Assembly: GCA_005878685.1 (NCBI GenBank)
Contig: VBLN01000002.1
Location: 1-11,291 of the forward strand
DNA: 11,291 nt
Origin: Deltaproteobacteria bacterium
GTDB lineage: Bacteria > Desulfobacterota > Binatia > UBA9968
Reading direction: 5' to 3'
The translations under genes were made by a program, and so were the position numbers. Below, piece by piece: positions 1-6,782 of the stretch. How positions within the stretch are numbered: position 1 is the first letter of the stretch; each line of letters opens with the position of its first letter. The notes under the pieces are model-generated. The model saw only the letters and a list, made by a program, of their open reading frames with translations. It searched no databases and was not told the DNA's origin.

Positions 1-1029
1 GTTCCCACGGTGGAGGTGAATAACATCTACCACCAATCGGGCCGGCTGCGGAAGATTCACACCCTCATCATCGCCCCGAGCCTCGAGGTCGTCGAAAAGA
101 TCAACCAGCGACTCCGGGTTCGAGGGAATCTCAGCGCTGACGGGCGCCCGACTTTCACCTTTTCGGCCAAAGAGCTCGTCAAGCTTGTTCTGGACGTTTC
201 CCCTGAGTGCCTCCTAATCCCGGCGCACGCCTGGACTCCCTGGTTCTCTGTCTTTGGCTCGAATTCCGGCTTCGACTCGCTGGACGAGTGTTTCCAGGAA
301 GAGACCAAAAACATTCATGCGATTGAGACCGGCCTCTCTTCAGATCCAGCTATGAACTGGCGCCTTTCCGCTCTGGACCGGATCACTCTGATATCCAATT
401 CAGATGCTCACTCGCCGCGCAAAATAGCCCGCGAGGCAAATGTCTTTGAATGCACTCCCAGCTATGGAGAGATCGCCGAGATTATCAGGAGCCATGATCC
501 CAAGAAATTTCGCTTCACCATCGAGTTTTTCCCCGAGGAGGGGAAATACCATTACGACGGCCACCGGAAATGCGACGTTGTCTGGAGCCCCAAGGAGACC
601 AAGCGCCAAAAGGGACTCTGTTCCGTATGCGGCGCTAAGATTACCGTTGGCGTGATGCACCGGGTGGAGGATTTGGCCGACCGCGAGGAAGGCTACAGTC
701 CTCAACCCGCTATTCCTGCCAAGCACCTAATCCCTCTCGAGGAAATTCTTGCCGACGCCCTTGAAGCCGGAGCGGGCACGAAAACGGTGGAGAAAGAATA
801 CGAGCGCCTTACGGCGGAGCTTGGCTCGGAGCTTAAGATCCTTCTCGACATCGGAGAGGAGGAGCTGAGGAAAGTTTGTCCACCCTCTGTCTTTCAGGCG
901 ATCCTCAAGGTGCGGCGTGAAGAGGTAACAGTGGAGCCCGGCTATGATGGGGTCTACGGAAAAATCCGCATCTCCGCGTCTTCTGGACCCCCACCTCACA
1001 ACACCCAGAGCCAGCTAGAGCTGATTTAG
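1..1029 (+). CDS. Endonuclease Q-family PHP-domain nuclease, 5'-truncated by window edge
   Basis: The reading frame is open from base 1, so the N-terminus lies outside the window; the GTG at 10 is not a credible start. Numbering from that codon, the PHP metal-site landmarks are PAHAWTPWF (His73), a conserved Glu in AIETGLS (Glu106) and SDAHSP (Asp132, His134). A zinc-finger-like part follows: GHRKC (Cys188), then LCSVCG (Cys204, Cys207) and the family-typical RVEDLADR. The C-terminal tail has helix-hairpin-helix-like character and ends near EPGYDGVYGKIRI. This order matches bacterial and archaeal EndoQ proteins, often mislabelled as UvrD-like helicases. Characterised EndoQ nicks DNA 5' of deaminated bases (uracil, hypoxanthine, xanthine) and abasic sites. 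It is the first visible gene of a plus-strand cluster, with 77 bp before the next start. Family assignment is firm; activity is inferred. Confidence 0.85.
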   Translation, partial: VPTVEVNNIYHQSGRLRKIHTLIIAPSLEVVEKINQRLRVRGNLSADGRPTFTFSAKELVKLVLDVSPECLLIPAHAWTPWFSVFGSNSGFDSLDECFQEETKNIHAIETGLSSDPAMNWRLSALDRITLISNSDAHSPRKIAREANVFECTPSYGEIAEIIRSHDPKKFRFTIEFFPEEGKYHYDGHRKCDVVWSPKETKRQKGLCSVCGAKITVGVMHRVEDLADREEGYSPQPAIPAKHLIPLEEILADALEAGAGTKTVEKEYERLTAELGSELKILLDIGEEELRKVCPPSVFQAILKVRREEVTVEPGYDGVYGKIRISASSGPPPHNTQSQLELI

Positions 1030-1060
1030 CCCGCAGAGAAATTTTCCGTCTCAGGCACGC

Positions 1061-1089
1061 TTTACCGACCGGCGATTTTCCGTTAGATT
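1061..1089 (+). promoter_or_regulatory. Possible sigma70-type promoter for the SAM hydroxide adenosyltransferase gene
   Basis: TTTACC (1061-1066) and TAGATT (1084-1089) are separated by 17 bp, and each matches the -35 or -10 consensus at four of six positions. Transcription would begin about 10 nt before the ATG at 1107. That leader would be very short and lacks a clear Shine-Dalgarno. This is weak evidence, and the gene may simply be read through from the upstream nuclease gene. Confidence 0.25.
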
Positions 1090-1106
1090 GGTTGCGCGCC
1101 GAATTT

Positions 1107-1904
1107 ATGGCAGCCAGACCGATCACCTTGATCACTGATTTTGGTTACCAAGATCCATTCGTGGGAATCATGAAGGGGGTGATCTTCGACATTAATCCTG
1201 ACGCGCAGGTCATCGACCTAAGCCACGGAATCCCGCCCCAAGACCTCATGGCGGCCGCATTGGTCCTGCGCCACAGTGCGCCCTTCTTCCCGCGCGCGAC
1301 GATTCATGTGGTGGTTGTGGACCCAGGGGTAGGAACGGACAGGCGCGCTCTCTTGGTCGAATCCGAGGGCAACTTCTTCATTGGCCCGGATAACGGAGTC
1401 CTCAGCCTAGCCATCGAGGGGAGAGAGGCAAGCCAGATCATCGATCTCTGCAACGACGTCTATCATCTTAGGCCGACCAGCGCGACTTTCCATGGTAGAG
1501 ACATCTTCGCCCCCGTTGCCGGCTATCTTTCTCTGGGGATTCCAGCCCAAGATCTCGGCACAAAGGTCAATAGTCTCAAAAGGCTCGCTTGGCCTGAAGT
1601 GATCAAAACGGAAGGCACCATCCAGGGCCGGATTGTTTATGTCGATTGGTTTGGTAATCTAATTACCAATGTCCAAGAGCGCGATCTAAAGCCGCTCCAA
1701 AAGGGGAAGGTTGCGATCTCGACAGGCGACCTCACTATTCGCGGGCTTTCGACAAATTACAACAGTGGGGCGGAAAGAGGGTACGTGGCGCTAATCAACA
1801 GTTGGGGGCTCCTAGAAATCTCCTTGTTCAACGGAAACGCACAGCTCACTTGCGGGGCAAAAGTAGGCGACAGAGTCCAGATCCAAGGAGGCCAAGGTCA
1901 GTGA
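1107..1904 (+). CDS. SAM hydroxide adenosyltransferase (SAM hydrolase; DUF62 / chlorinase-fluorinase family)
   Basis: The 265-residue protein belongs to the family that cleaves S-adenosylmethionine with water to adenosine and methionine, related to fluorinase and chlorinase. It opens with ITLITDFGYQDPFVG, the usual N-terminus. It carries DPGVGTDRR (Asp72, Arg79), FHGRDIFAP (His129), DWFGNLITN (180-188) and a C-terminal LINSWGLLEIS SAM-binding segment. Asp72, Arg79 and His129 correspond to the Asp-Arg-His set described for the archaeal hydrolase PH0463, which argues against halogenase activity. I chose ATG 1107 rather than TTG 1092 because family proteins start within a few residues of ITLITDFG. 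Neither start has a good ribosome binding site. The stop overlaps the next gene's GTG start. Family call is firm; the cellular role of these hydrolases is not well settled. Confidence 0.9.
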   Translation: MAARPITLITDFGYQDPFVGIMKGVIFDINPDAQVIDLSHGIPPQDLMAAALVLRHSAPFFPRATIHVVVVDPGVGTDRRALLVESEGNFFIGPDNGVLSLAIEGREASQIIDLCNDVYHLRPTSATFHGRDIFAPVAGYLSLGIPAQDLGTKVNSLKRLAWPEVIKTEGTIQGRIVYVDWFGNLITNVQERDLKPLQKGKVAISTGDLTIRGLSTNYNSGAERGYVALINSWGLLEISLFNGNAQLTCGAKVGDRVQIQGGQGQ

Positions 1905-2848
1905 CGGATTCGCTCCCTGCTGAAGCCAAAGGCCGAGGAAGGCCTTGGCTCCATATCGCGCTTTTCTTTATCACCTTGATCACTACAACCGTCGCCGGCG
2001 CGCTGCAAAACGGCGTGGATCCCATTTCCGATCCATCGCAGATCTTCTCTGGGCTTCCCTTTGCCATGACCTTAATGGCCATTCTGTTAGTGCACGAGAT
2101 GGGCCACTTCCTCATGTCGCGTTACCACGGCGTAAGGGCGACGCTTCCATACTTCATTCCCGCCCCCTCCTTCATAGGGACCTTCGGCGCATTTATTAAG
2201 ATGAAGTCCTCACCCCCGGACCGTCGCTCCCTTTTCGATGTCGGCGCCGCTGGCCCTCTGGCGGGATTAGTTCTGGCCGTCCCGGCAGTCGTCATCGGCC
2301 TCCAGCTCTCAACCATCTCACGGGACGAGGGAACCGCCGGAGGCGTTACCTTAGGCTCCTCTCTTCTGCTGAGTTTTCTTAGCCGAGCCACGCTGGGCCT
2401 TTTGCCCGACGAGGCGAACATCGTGATGCATCCGATCGGATTTGCTGGCTGGATCGGCCTCTTAGTAACCGCCATGAACTTGCTGCCCGTCGGTCAGCTC
2501 GATGGCGGCCACGTCATCTATGCTCTCTTCGGGCGCAAGGCGGTCTGGATCTCACGCTCGGCCTTAGCGCTGATCCTGGCGCTCGGACTCATGCGCCTGT
2601 GGGACGGGTGGCTCATCTGGGGATTGTTGCTCCTGGTTATGGGCGTCCGTCATCCACCGCCGCTCGATCCCCACACACCGCTCGATTTTAAAAGACGGGT
2701 TGTTGCATGGCTGACGTTAGCAATCATGGCCGTCACCTTCATTCCCGTCCCGTTTTCGGTTCAGGAGCCCAAGGCGCCTAAGGAGCGGCTCATGCCTACC
2801 CCAGCAACCCCTCCGGTAGAGGCAAGAGTAAATGGAGGCTTCTTATGA
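1901..2848 (+). CDS. Site-2 protease-family (M50) intramembrane zinc metalloprotease
   Basis: The start is GTG 1901, overlapping the upstream stop as GTGA. An AAGGAGG ribosome binding site at 1885-1891 sits 9 nt upstream and decides this start over a longer reading from 1802. The 315-residue protein has a first membrane segment around 16-35. HEMGH (65-69) supplies the zinc-binding HExxH. GTFGAFIKMKSSPPDRRSLFD and GAAGPLAG follow, then NLLPVGQLDGGH (193-204), where Asp201 is the expected third zinc ligand, and a family-typical HPPPLDPHTPLD near 251-262. Several hydrophobic helices lie between and after these motifs. Members cleave substrates within the membrane. Full-length PDZ-type RseP architecture is absent; it resembles the EGY/plant-like branch. 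The substrate is unknown. The stop overlaps the dCMP deaminase start, so the genes are translationally coupled. Confidence 0.92.
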   Translation: MTDSLPAEAKGRGRPWLHIALFFITLITTTVAGALQNGVDPISDPSQIFSGLPFAMTLMAILLVHEMGHFLMSRYHGVRATLPYFIPAPSFIGTFGAFIKMKSSPPDRRSLFDVGAAGPLAGLVLAVPAVVIGLQLSTISRDEGTAGGVTLGSSLLLSFLSRATLGLLPDEANIVMHPIGFAGWIGLLVTAMNLLPVGQLDGGHVIYALFGRKAVWISRSALALILALGLMRLWDGWLIWGLLLLVMGVRHPPPLDPHTPLDFKRRVVAWLTLAIMAVTFIPVPFSVQEPKAPKERLMPTPATPPVEARVNGGFL

Positions 2849-3306
2849 CCGGCCGACTCACTTGGGATCAATATTTCTTGACCATTACGCGCCAGGTGGC
2901 GGAGCGCTCCACTTGCAGTCGCGCCAAGGTCGGCGCAGTCATCGTACGCGATAAGAGCATTCTCGCGACGGGTTACAACGGCGCGCCGGCAGGAATGCCT
3001 CATTGCACGGATGTCGGCTGTCTCATCTACCAGTCCAAGACGCCCAACGGCGACATCGAAGAAAACTGTTTCCGGACGATCCACGCGGAGATCAACGCAA
3101 TCGCCCAAGCGGCGAAGAACGGGGCCAGTATCAGAGACGCCTCGATCTATATTACCCATACACCCTGCATCCACTGCTTTAAAGTGCTGGTGAACACCGG
3201 GATAAAAAACATCTACTATGAGATACCGTACAAGCCGCACACTCTGGAAGAGCTGCTCCGCTATACCGGGGTCCAGCTTGCCAGGGTCGATCTGCCGGGA
3301 AAATAA
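2845..3306 (+). CDS. dCMP deaminase (deoxycytidylate deaminase)
   Basis: This 153-residue zinc enzyme converts dCMP to dUMP, feeding thymidylate synthesis. The cytidine-deaminase fold signature is clear: HAEINAI gives zinc ligand His80 and proton-shuttling Glu82, and TPCIHC gives ligands Cys108 and Cys111. An extra Cys/His cluster (His53, Cys54, Cys59, Cys75) between GYNGAP and the HAE motif is typical of dCMP deaminases, where it can bind a second zinc. Length is normal. ATG 2845 overlaps the protease stop as ATGA, with GGAGG just upstream in the end of the protease gene. It is the last gene of the cluster and runs into the hairpin at 3309-3332. The gene is similar to comEB/dcd-type loci, but I assign no symbol. 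Confidence in function is high. Confidence 0.93.
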   Translation: MTGRLTWDQYFLTITRQVAERSTCSRAKVGAVIVRDKSILATGYNGAPAGMPHCTDVGCLIYQSKTPNGDIEENCFRTIHAEINAIAQAAKNGASIRDASIYITHTPCIHCFKVLVNTGIKNIYYEIPYKPHTLEELLRYTGVQLARVDLPGK

Positions 3307-3332
3307 AAGGGGCGGGGGACAACCCCCGCCCC
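3301..3332 (-). terminator. Intrinsic terminator between convergent operons (hairpin at 3309-3332)
   Basis: A perfect 10-bp GC-only stem, GGGGCGGGGG paired with CCCCCGCCCC, closes a 4-nt loop (ACAA on the plus strand). Read on the minus strand it is followed by TTTTATTT, a proper U-tract, so it should end the atp transcript 22 bp after the atpE stop. On the plus strand the stem is followed only by ACTATTCT, so termination of the dCMP deaminase transcript would be weaker. The T-tract complement overlaps the dCMP deaminase stop codon. Confidence 0.85.
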
Positions 3333-3354
3333 ACTATTCTAGCGGGTGCCACGA

Positions 3355-3678
3355 CTAGATTTTCCCTTGCAGCAAAAAGGCGATAAGCAAGGCATAAATG
3401 GCTAGCGCCTCGATGAAAGCCAAGCCAATAATCATCGGAGTAAATATCCTGTCTGTCGCATTGGGATTGCGCCCAATACTCTCCATCGCAGCCGCGGCCA
3501 TGCGCCCTTGACCGAGAGCAGCACCAAAGGCTGCCAAACCGATGGCGAGACCAGAGGCAATGGCAATGGCAGCCTTTGCTCCGACGCCACCGTCAGCGGC
3601 CTCGGCCGCAGCCATCGCTACCCCCGAGCCAGAAAAACTCAGGGCAAGGAAGCTAAGAACCAACAGGCGCTTCTTCAT
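3355..3678 (-). CDS. atpE: ATP synthase F0 subunit c
   Basis: The 107-residue protein forms the proton-translocating rotor ring. Residues 1-23 form a basic, hydrophobic, Ala-terminated segment that looks like a cleavable signal peptide. This extension explains why the protein is longer than the usual 75-90 residues. Two helices follow: one with the Gly/Ala-rich stretch ending in GQGRM (Gln57), and one bearing the ion-carrying carboxylate in FIEALAIY (Glu90). They are joined by the polar RNP loop (70-72). Residue 91 is Ala rather than the Ser/Thr of typical sodium-binding rings, which favours protons. It is the last gene of the atpZ-I-B-E series and lies 75 bp after atpB, with its own very strong ribosome binding site. 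Confidence 0.96.
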   Translation of the reverse strand: MKKRLLVLSFLALSFSGSGVAMAAAEAADGGVGAKAAIAIASGLAIGLAAFGAALGQGRMAAAAMESIGRNPNATDRIFTPMIIGLAFIEALAIYALLIAFLLQGKI

Positions 3679-3681
3679 CCT

Positions 3682-3691
3682 TCACCTCCTT
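3682..3691 (-). promoter_or_regulatory. Full-length Shine-Dalgarno of atpE
   Basis: On the coding strand the sequence AAGGAGGTGA matches the canonical anti-Shine-Dalgarno complement across ten bases and lies 3 nt before the ATG (5 nt from the GGAGG core). Such an extended site is unusual in this window; atpI and dnaA have little or none. It fits the need for several c subunits per ATP synthase. Confidence 0.85.
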
Positions 3692-3753
3692 TCTAGCGGC
3701 TCAACGCTCGCTCTCTCTCCTCTCTCATCCTCTTCTCCGTTTGAGCTGTCCGC

Positions 3754-4506
3754 TTAATGTTGATGACTGATTGCCATAGCGACATAAATCATACTCAATA
3801 GCGTAAACACAAATGCCTGAATTACAGAAACCAAGGCCCCAAAAACGTAAAACACCACCGGGAACACAACATGGGTCAAGTCAGTAAAGATCTCCACCAC
3901 TAAATGATCCCCGAAGATATTGCCAAATAGACGCAAGGAAAGGGAGACTGGCCTTACCAGATGCGAGATGCTCTCGAGAACAGAGAAAAAGAATATCGAG
4001 ATAATCAAGATCGGGATAAACAAGAGGCTTAAAATCTTCCTCGGGGAAGAAGGCAGGGAAGTCATCGGGCCGATGAACTGCTTGATATAATTGAGACCAT
4101 GCTCTCGCAAACCAAAATAATGGTAGGCACAGAAAGACACCAGGGCTAATCCCAGAGTGGTATTAATGTTGCTGGTCGGGGGTGAGAAGCCTGGCAGGAG
4201 GCCGAAAAGGTTAGCGGTCAGAATAAAGATAAAAAAGCTGCCAAACAGATGCACGTACTTACGCCCCTTTTTGCCTATAATACCGTCGCTCAGTCCCACT
4301 ATCAGTTCCAACAAAAGCTCAAATATGTTTCTCAAGCTAACGCCCTGCTCAGGGATGACGGGATCTTTGGACTTAAGTAGGGCTCGTCGAGCCAGATAGG
4401 CTAAGACGACAAGTAGCGCCATGATCAACAGAGCAGTAAGGGTGTGCTGGGGAAGAAGCCTAAGAGGAGACGGCAATAAGTCATACCACATGAAAGGATG
4501 TTCCAT
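3754..4506 (-). CDS. atpB: ATP synthase F0 subunit a
   Basis: The 250-residue integral membrane protein forms the proton half-channels against the c ring. Multiple hydrophobic helices are evident. The diagnostic segment is PVSLSLRLFGNIFGDHL, with the essential arginine at 192. Other family landmarks are FFIFILTANLFGLLPGFSPPTSNINTTLGLAL (start near 91) and the C-terminal helix with FVFTLLSMIYVAMAI. The ATG follows the atpI stop directly (TAAATG), and AGGTGAG inside the end of atpI serves as ribosome binding site, so the two are coupled. Length is normal. Confidence 0.96.
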   Translation of the reverse strand: MEHPFMWYDLLPSPLRLLPQHTLTALLIMALLVVLAYLARRALLKSKDPVIPEQGVSLRNIFELLLELIVGLSDGIIGKKGRKYVHLFGSFFIFILTANLFGLLPGFSPPTSNINTTLGLALVSFCAYHYFGLREHGLNYIKQFIGPMTSLPSSPRKILSLLFIPILIISIFFFSVLESISHLVRPVSLSLRLFGNIFGDHLVVEIFTDLTHVVFPVVFYVFGALVSVIQAFVFTLLSMIYVAMAISHQH

Positions 4507-4884
4507 TTACTCACCTATCCATCGATAAGCCCACAGTCTGTCCATAACAATAGCCACCAGTAGGCAGGTAACACCTACGGCAAAAGAGGGCGCATCCAAC
4601 CGGACTCGTAGTAAAAGAGCCAGCACCAATCCCAGAAAAAGAACAAATTTCAAAAGGAGGAAAAAGACTCCGGCCCAGATCCTTCCCTTTACAGCAAGCG
4701 GCGTGAGGAGCCAGCGGATACCGCAACTTAACAAAAGGAAATTCACTCCCATGAACAGACCGCCTAATAAGAGAGCCTTGGGTTCGAGGATCCCTACGGG
4801 CACAAGAAGGGTCAACATGGCAAGGACTAAGACTCCGTGCCATAACTCGATCCTAAGCACTGCCGATCCCTGAGGTTCCGTCAT
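4507..4884 (-). CDS. atpI: ATP synthase subunit I-like membrane protein (AtpI family)
   Basis: The 125-residue protein has four predicted membrane helices: LVLAMLTLLVPVG, LLLGGLFMGVNFLLLSCG, VFFLLLKFVLFLGLVLALLL and a last one before MDRLWAY. The GxxxGxxxNFLLL and LLKF patterns are those of the ATP synthase I chain family, whose members help assemble the c ring or insert F0 subunits. The start overlaps the atpZ stop as ATGA. No good Shine-Dalgarno precedes it, so translation probably depends on coupling to atpZ. Assignment rests on hydropathy pattern and position between atpZ and atpB. Confidence 0.85.
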   Translation of the reverse strand: MTEPQGSAVLRIELWHGVLVLAMLTLLVPVGILEPKALLLGGLFMGVNFLLLSCGIRWLLTPLAVKGRIWAGVFFLLLKFVLFLGLVLALLLRVRLDAPSFAVGVTCLLVAIVMDRLWAYRWIGE

Positions 4885-5135
4885 TTATCTTGGTGGGAAA
4901 AGCGCTTCACCAGCTGTACCAACCGAAGACAGGCTCCCAAAAAAGCCAGTAGTGTAATCGATATCGCAAACCAGGGAGAAGCATCAAAATAGAGGTCTAA
5001 CACGTAACCCAATAACATACCGCCGATAACGGTGCTCGGAAACTCCAGCCCGATGGCGGCGTATTTGCCCGCCTTGACAAAAAGGGGCTGTTCCCTATTC
5101 GATCCTCTTTTGCTCCCATTTTCCCTAACTTCCAA
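4881..5135 (-). CDS. atpZ: AtpZ-type small F0 accessory protein
   Basis: The 84-residue protein has a short charged N-terminus and two membrane helices (about 32-50 and 55-70). It carries the family-typical GLEFPSTVIGGMLLGYVLD followed by DASPWF. AtpZ proteins precede atpI in many operons and have been proposed to form a Mg/Ca channel or to aid rotor assembly. The start appears to be TTG 5135. No in-frame ATG exists upstream before the hemL stop, and AGAGGA at 5145-5150 is 9 nt away. It follows the hemL stop by 36 nt and overlaps atpI by 4 nt. Confidence 0.85.
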   Translation of the reverse strand: MEVRENGSKRGSNREQPLFVKAGKYAAIGLEFPSTVIGGMLLGYVLDLYFDASPWFAISITLLAFLGACLRLVQLVKRFSHQDK

Positions 5136-5171
5136 ATGTTCTATTCCTCTATCACGGGAAAAACTCGCGGG

Positions 5172-6439
5172 TCAACCTTTAGACTCCTCTCGCGCCCAGT
5201 TTTCGAAGGCCTCAACGCTCCTTCCAATGGTTGCATCATCATGTGCAAGAGAAAGAAACGCTGCCTCAAAGGGGGACGGCGGCCAGTAAATTCCCCGCCT
5301 CAGCATGCCGTGGAAGAAACGGGAAAACCGATCCTTGTCACAGCAGCGCGCCTCATCGGCATTGCGCACACACTCCACACCAAAAAAGAGCGTCAGCATC
5401 GAGCCCACCCGGTTCACTACCCCTTTGATCCGGCACTCCCGCAAGATAGATTCAAACCCTTCTTGGATTTGCCGCCCCTTCTTCTCAAGTTCCCGATAAA
5501 CTCGAGCGTGCGAGAGTTCCTTCAACGTTGCCAGGCCGGCAGCCACGGCCAACGGATTGCCAGAAAGCGTCCCCGCCTGATAGACCGGCCCCTCGGGAGC
5601 AAGCAGATCCATGATTTCTCTTTTGCCTCCAAACGCCGCCAACGGCAGTCCTCCGCCCAAGATCTTTCCCAAGCAGGTTAAGTCTGCTTCCACCGAGCTA
5701 GCCGGAAGCCCGTGATTATTTCATCAAAAATCACCAGTGCGCCGTGTTTCTGGGTCAGCTTCCTCAGTCCGGACAAGAAACCGGACTCAGGCGGAATCAC
5801 TCCCATATTTCCACATACGGGCTCGACGATAACCGCCGCCACCGCGCCAAGCTGCTGTTGGAAGATCGCCTCCACAGCAGAGACATCGTTGTAGGGCGCT
5901 ATGAGAGTCTCGATAGCGTAAGCCTTGGGAACTCCCGGACTGTCCGGGAGAGCCAATGTAGCTACCCCGGAACCTGCCCGGACCAACATGCCATCGACAT
6001 GACCGTGGTAGCAGCCGTCAAACTTGACTATTTTATCTTTCCCGGTGAAGGCGCGCGCCAAACGAACTGCGCTCATGGTCGCCTCCGTTCCCGAGCTCAC
6101 GAGTCTGAGTTTCTCGATCGAACGGATTCGCTTGGTTACCAACGCTGCAAGCTTAACCTCGCCTTCCGTTGGAGCTCCAAAAGTCGTTCCCCGTTTCAAC
6201 GCTTGTCTAATCGCTGCGGTAACTTTGGGATGGCAATGTCCTAGAATCAGAGGACCCCACGACGCTACAAAATCGATGTAGCGCTTGCGCTCCACGTCGA
6301 AGATATGAGCGCCTGCGCCTCGAGTAATGAAGCGTGGAGAACCACCGACTGATTTCCATGCGCGCACTGGGCTATTGACGCCGCCGGGAATATTTCGTTG
6401 CGCCCGGTCGAAGAGTTTCTTGGACCTCACATTTTTCAC
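5172..6439 (-). pseudogene. hemL: Glutamate-1-semialdehyde 2,1-aminomutase, frame-disrupted
   Basis: HemL is a PLP enzyme making 5-aminolevulinate in the C5 heme pathway. The N-terminal part (6439 down to about 5696) has [40 protein letters not shown] and [12 protein letters not shown], then runs into a stop at 5678. The C-terminal part resumes in another frame at 5693 with [15 protein letters not shown], containing the PLP lysine, and VYQAGTLSGNPLAVAAG. Homologs such as E. coli HemL have about nine residues (AGAQ-type segment) between FRVA and the LTCLGK stretch. Here only two bases (5694-5695) remain, so about 25 nt are missing. Restoring nine residues gives about 430 residues, a normal length. 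The start was set at GTG 6439 from family alignment (next option GTG 6430). Either a true pseudogene or a sequence error; separate translation of the halves is unlikely to give an enzyme. Confidence 0.88.
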
Positions 6440-6724
6440 AAGCCCACGTTTCCTAACATCTGCTCTGAAGAGAGTCAAGATTACAATTCCCCAGAAAAAG
6501 AATTTTTTTCCTTGCATTGCCGACTGAAAAGGATTATGAACATTTTTTCGCGGCAACTCTAACAAGAAAAAGTTTTTGTCTTCCGTCTGAAAGCTAGAAG
6601 TCTAGACCTTGTCTAATGTTAGTTCCACCTCTCAATGGTCACAGCCCGGTGTCTTCTTCGCCGCGAGTCGTTTTTCTCGACCTGAGCTGCCGGGTCTTGT
6701 ATCTGTTTACAGGCATGTGCAAAT

Positions 6725-6758
6725 TTTTTTGTAAACGGCTGATGTTTTTCGTAAATCG
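6725..6758 (+). repeat. Direct repeats TTTTTnGTAAAnsG in the origin region
   Basis: TTTTTTGTAAACGG (6725-6738) and TTTTTCGTAAATCG (6745-6758) are spaced exactly 20 bp, about two helical turns. A degenerate third copy, TTTGTAACTTATCG, has its GTAA at 6791, 40 bp after the second. A TGTTTAC at 6704-6710 is the same core inverted. They could be origin iterons or an unwinding element; function is inferred. Confidence 0.5.
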
Positions 6759-6762
6759 CAAG

Positions 6763-6782
6763 TTGTCCACAGCTGTGGATAA
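6763..6782. promoter_or_regulatory. Two DnaA boxes in inverted orientation
   Basis: TTGTCCACA (6763-6771, plus strand; one mismatch to TTATCCACA) and a perfect TTATCCACA on the minus strand (6774-6782) face each other across two bases. Together they form a 20-bp near-palindrome with one mismatched pair. It lies about 70 bp before dnaA, suited both to origin recognition and to DnaA autorepression. Confidence 0.85.

Noticed and set aside
400..726. 108-residue minus-strand frame inside the EndoQ-like gene
   Set aside because: The opposite strand encodes the conserved PHP and zinc-finger motifs; this one shows no family features.
1041..1083. Direct repeat ATTTTCCGT (1041-1049 and 1075-1083)
   Set aside because: Two short copies in a 77-bp gap without symmetry or a regulator nearby; too little to claim an operator.
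2761..3240. 159-residue minus-strand frame opposite the dCMP deaminase gene
   Set aside because: Antisense to a strongly conserved gene, with no recognisable domain; shadow of plus-strand codon use.
5136..5681. 181-residue plus-strand frame opposite the hemL C-terminal half
   Set aside because: No family features, and it lies antisense to conserved HemL sequence with clear PLP-enzyme motifs.
5172..5693. The hemL C-terminal half as an independent gene starting at GTG 5693
   Set aside because: It begins within the PLP-binding region just before the catalytic lysine, has no ribosome binding site, and has no stand-alone domain architecture.
6440..6520. TTGACT with a 17-bp spaced TAGGAA as the hemL promoter
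   Set aside because: The -10 matches only three of six positions and would overlap the probable translation start, leaving no leader.
6440..6565. N-terminal extension of hemL with a hydrophobic [12 protein letters not shown] stretch
   Set aside because: HemL is a soluble enzyme starting close to the [12 protein letters not shown] segment; the extension is AT-rich spacer that happens to be open.
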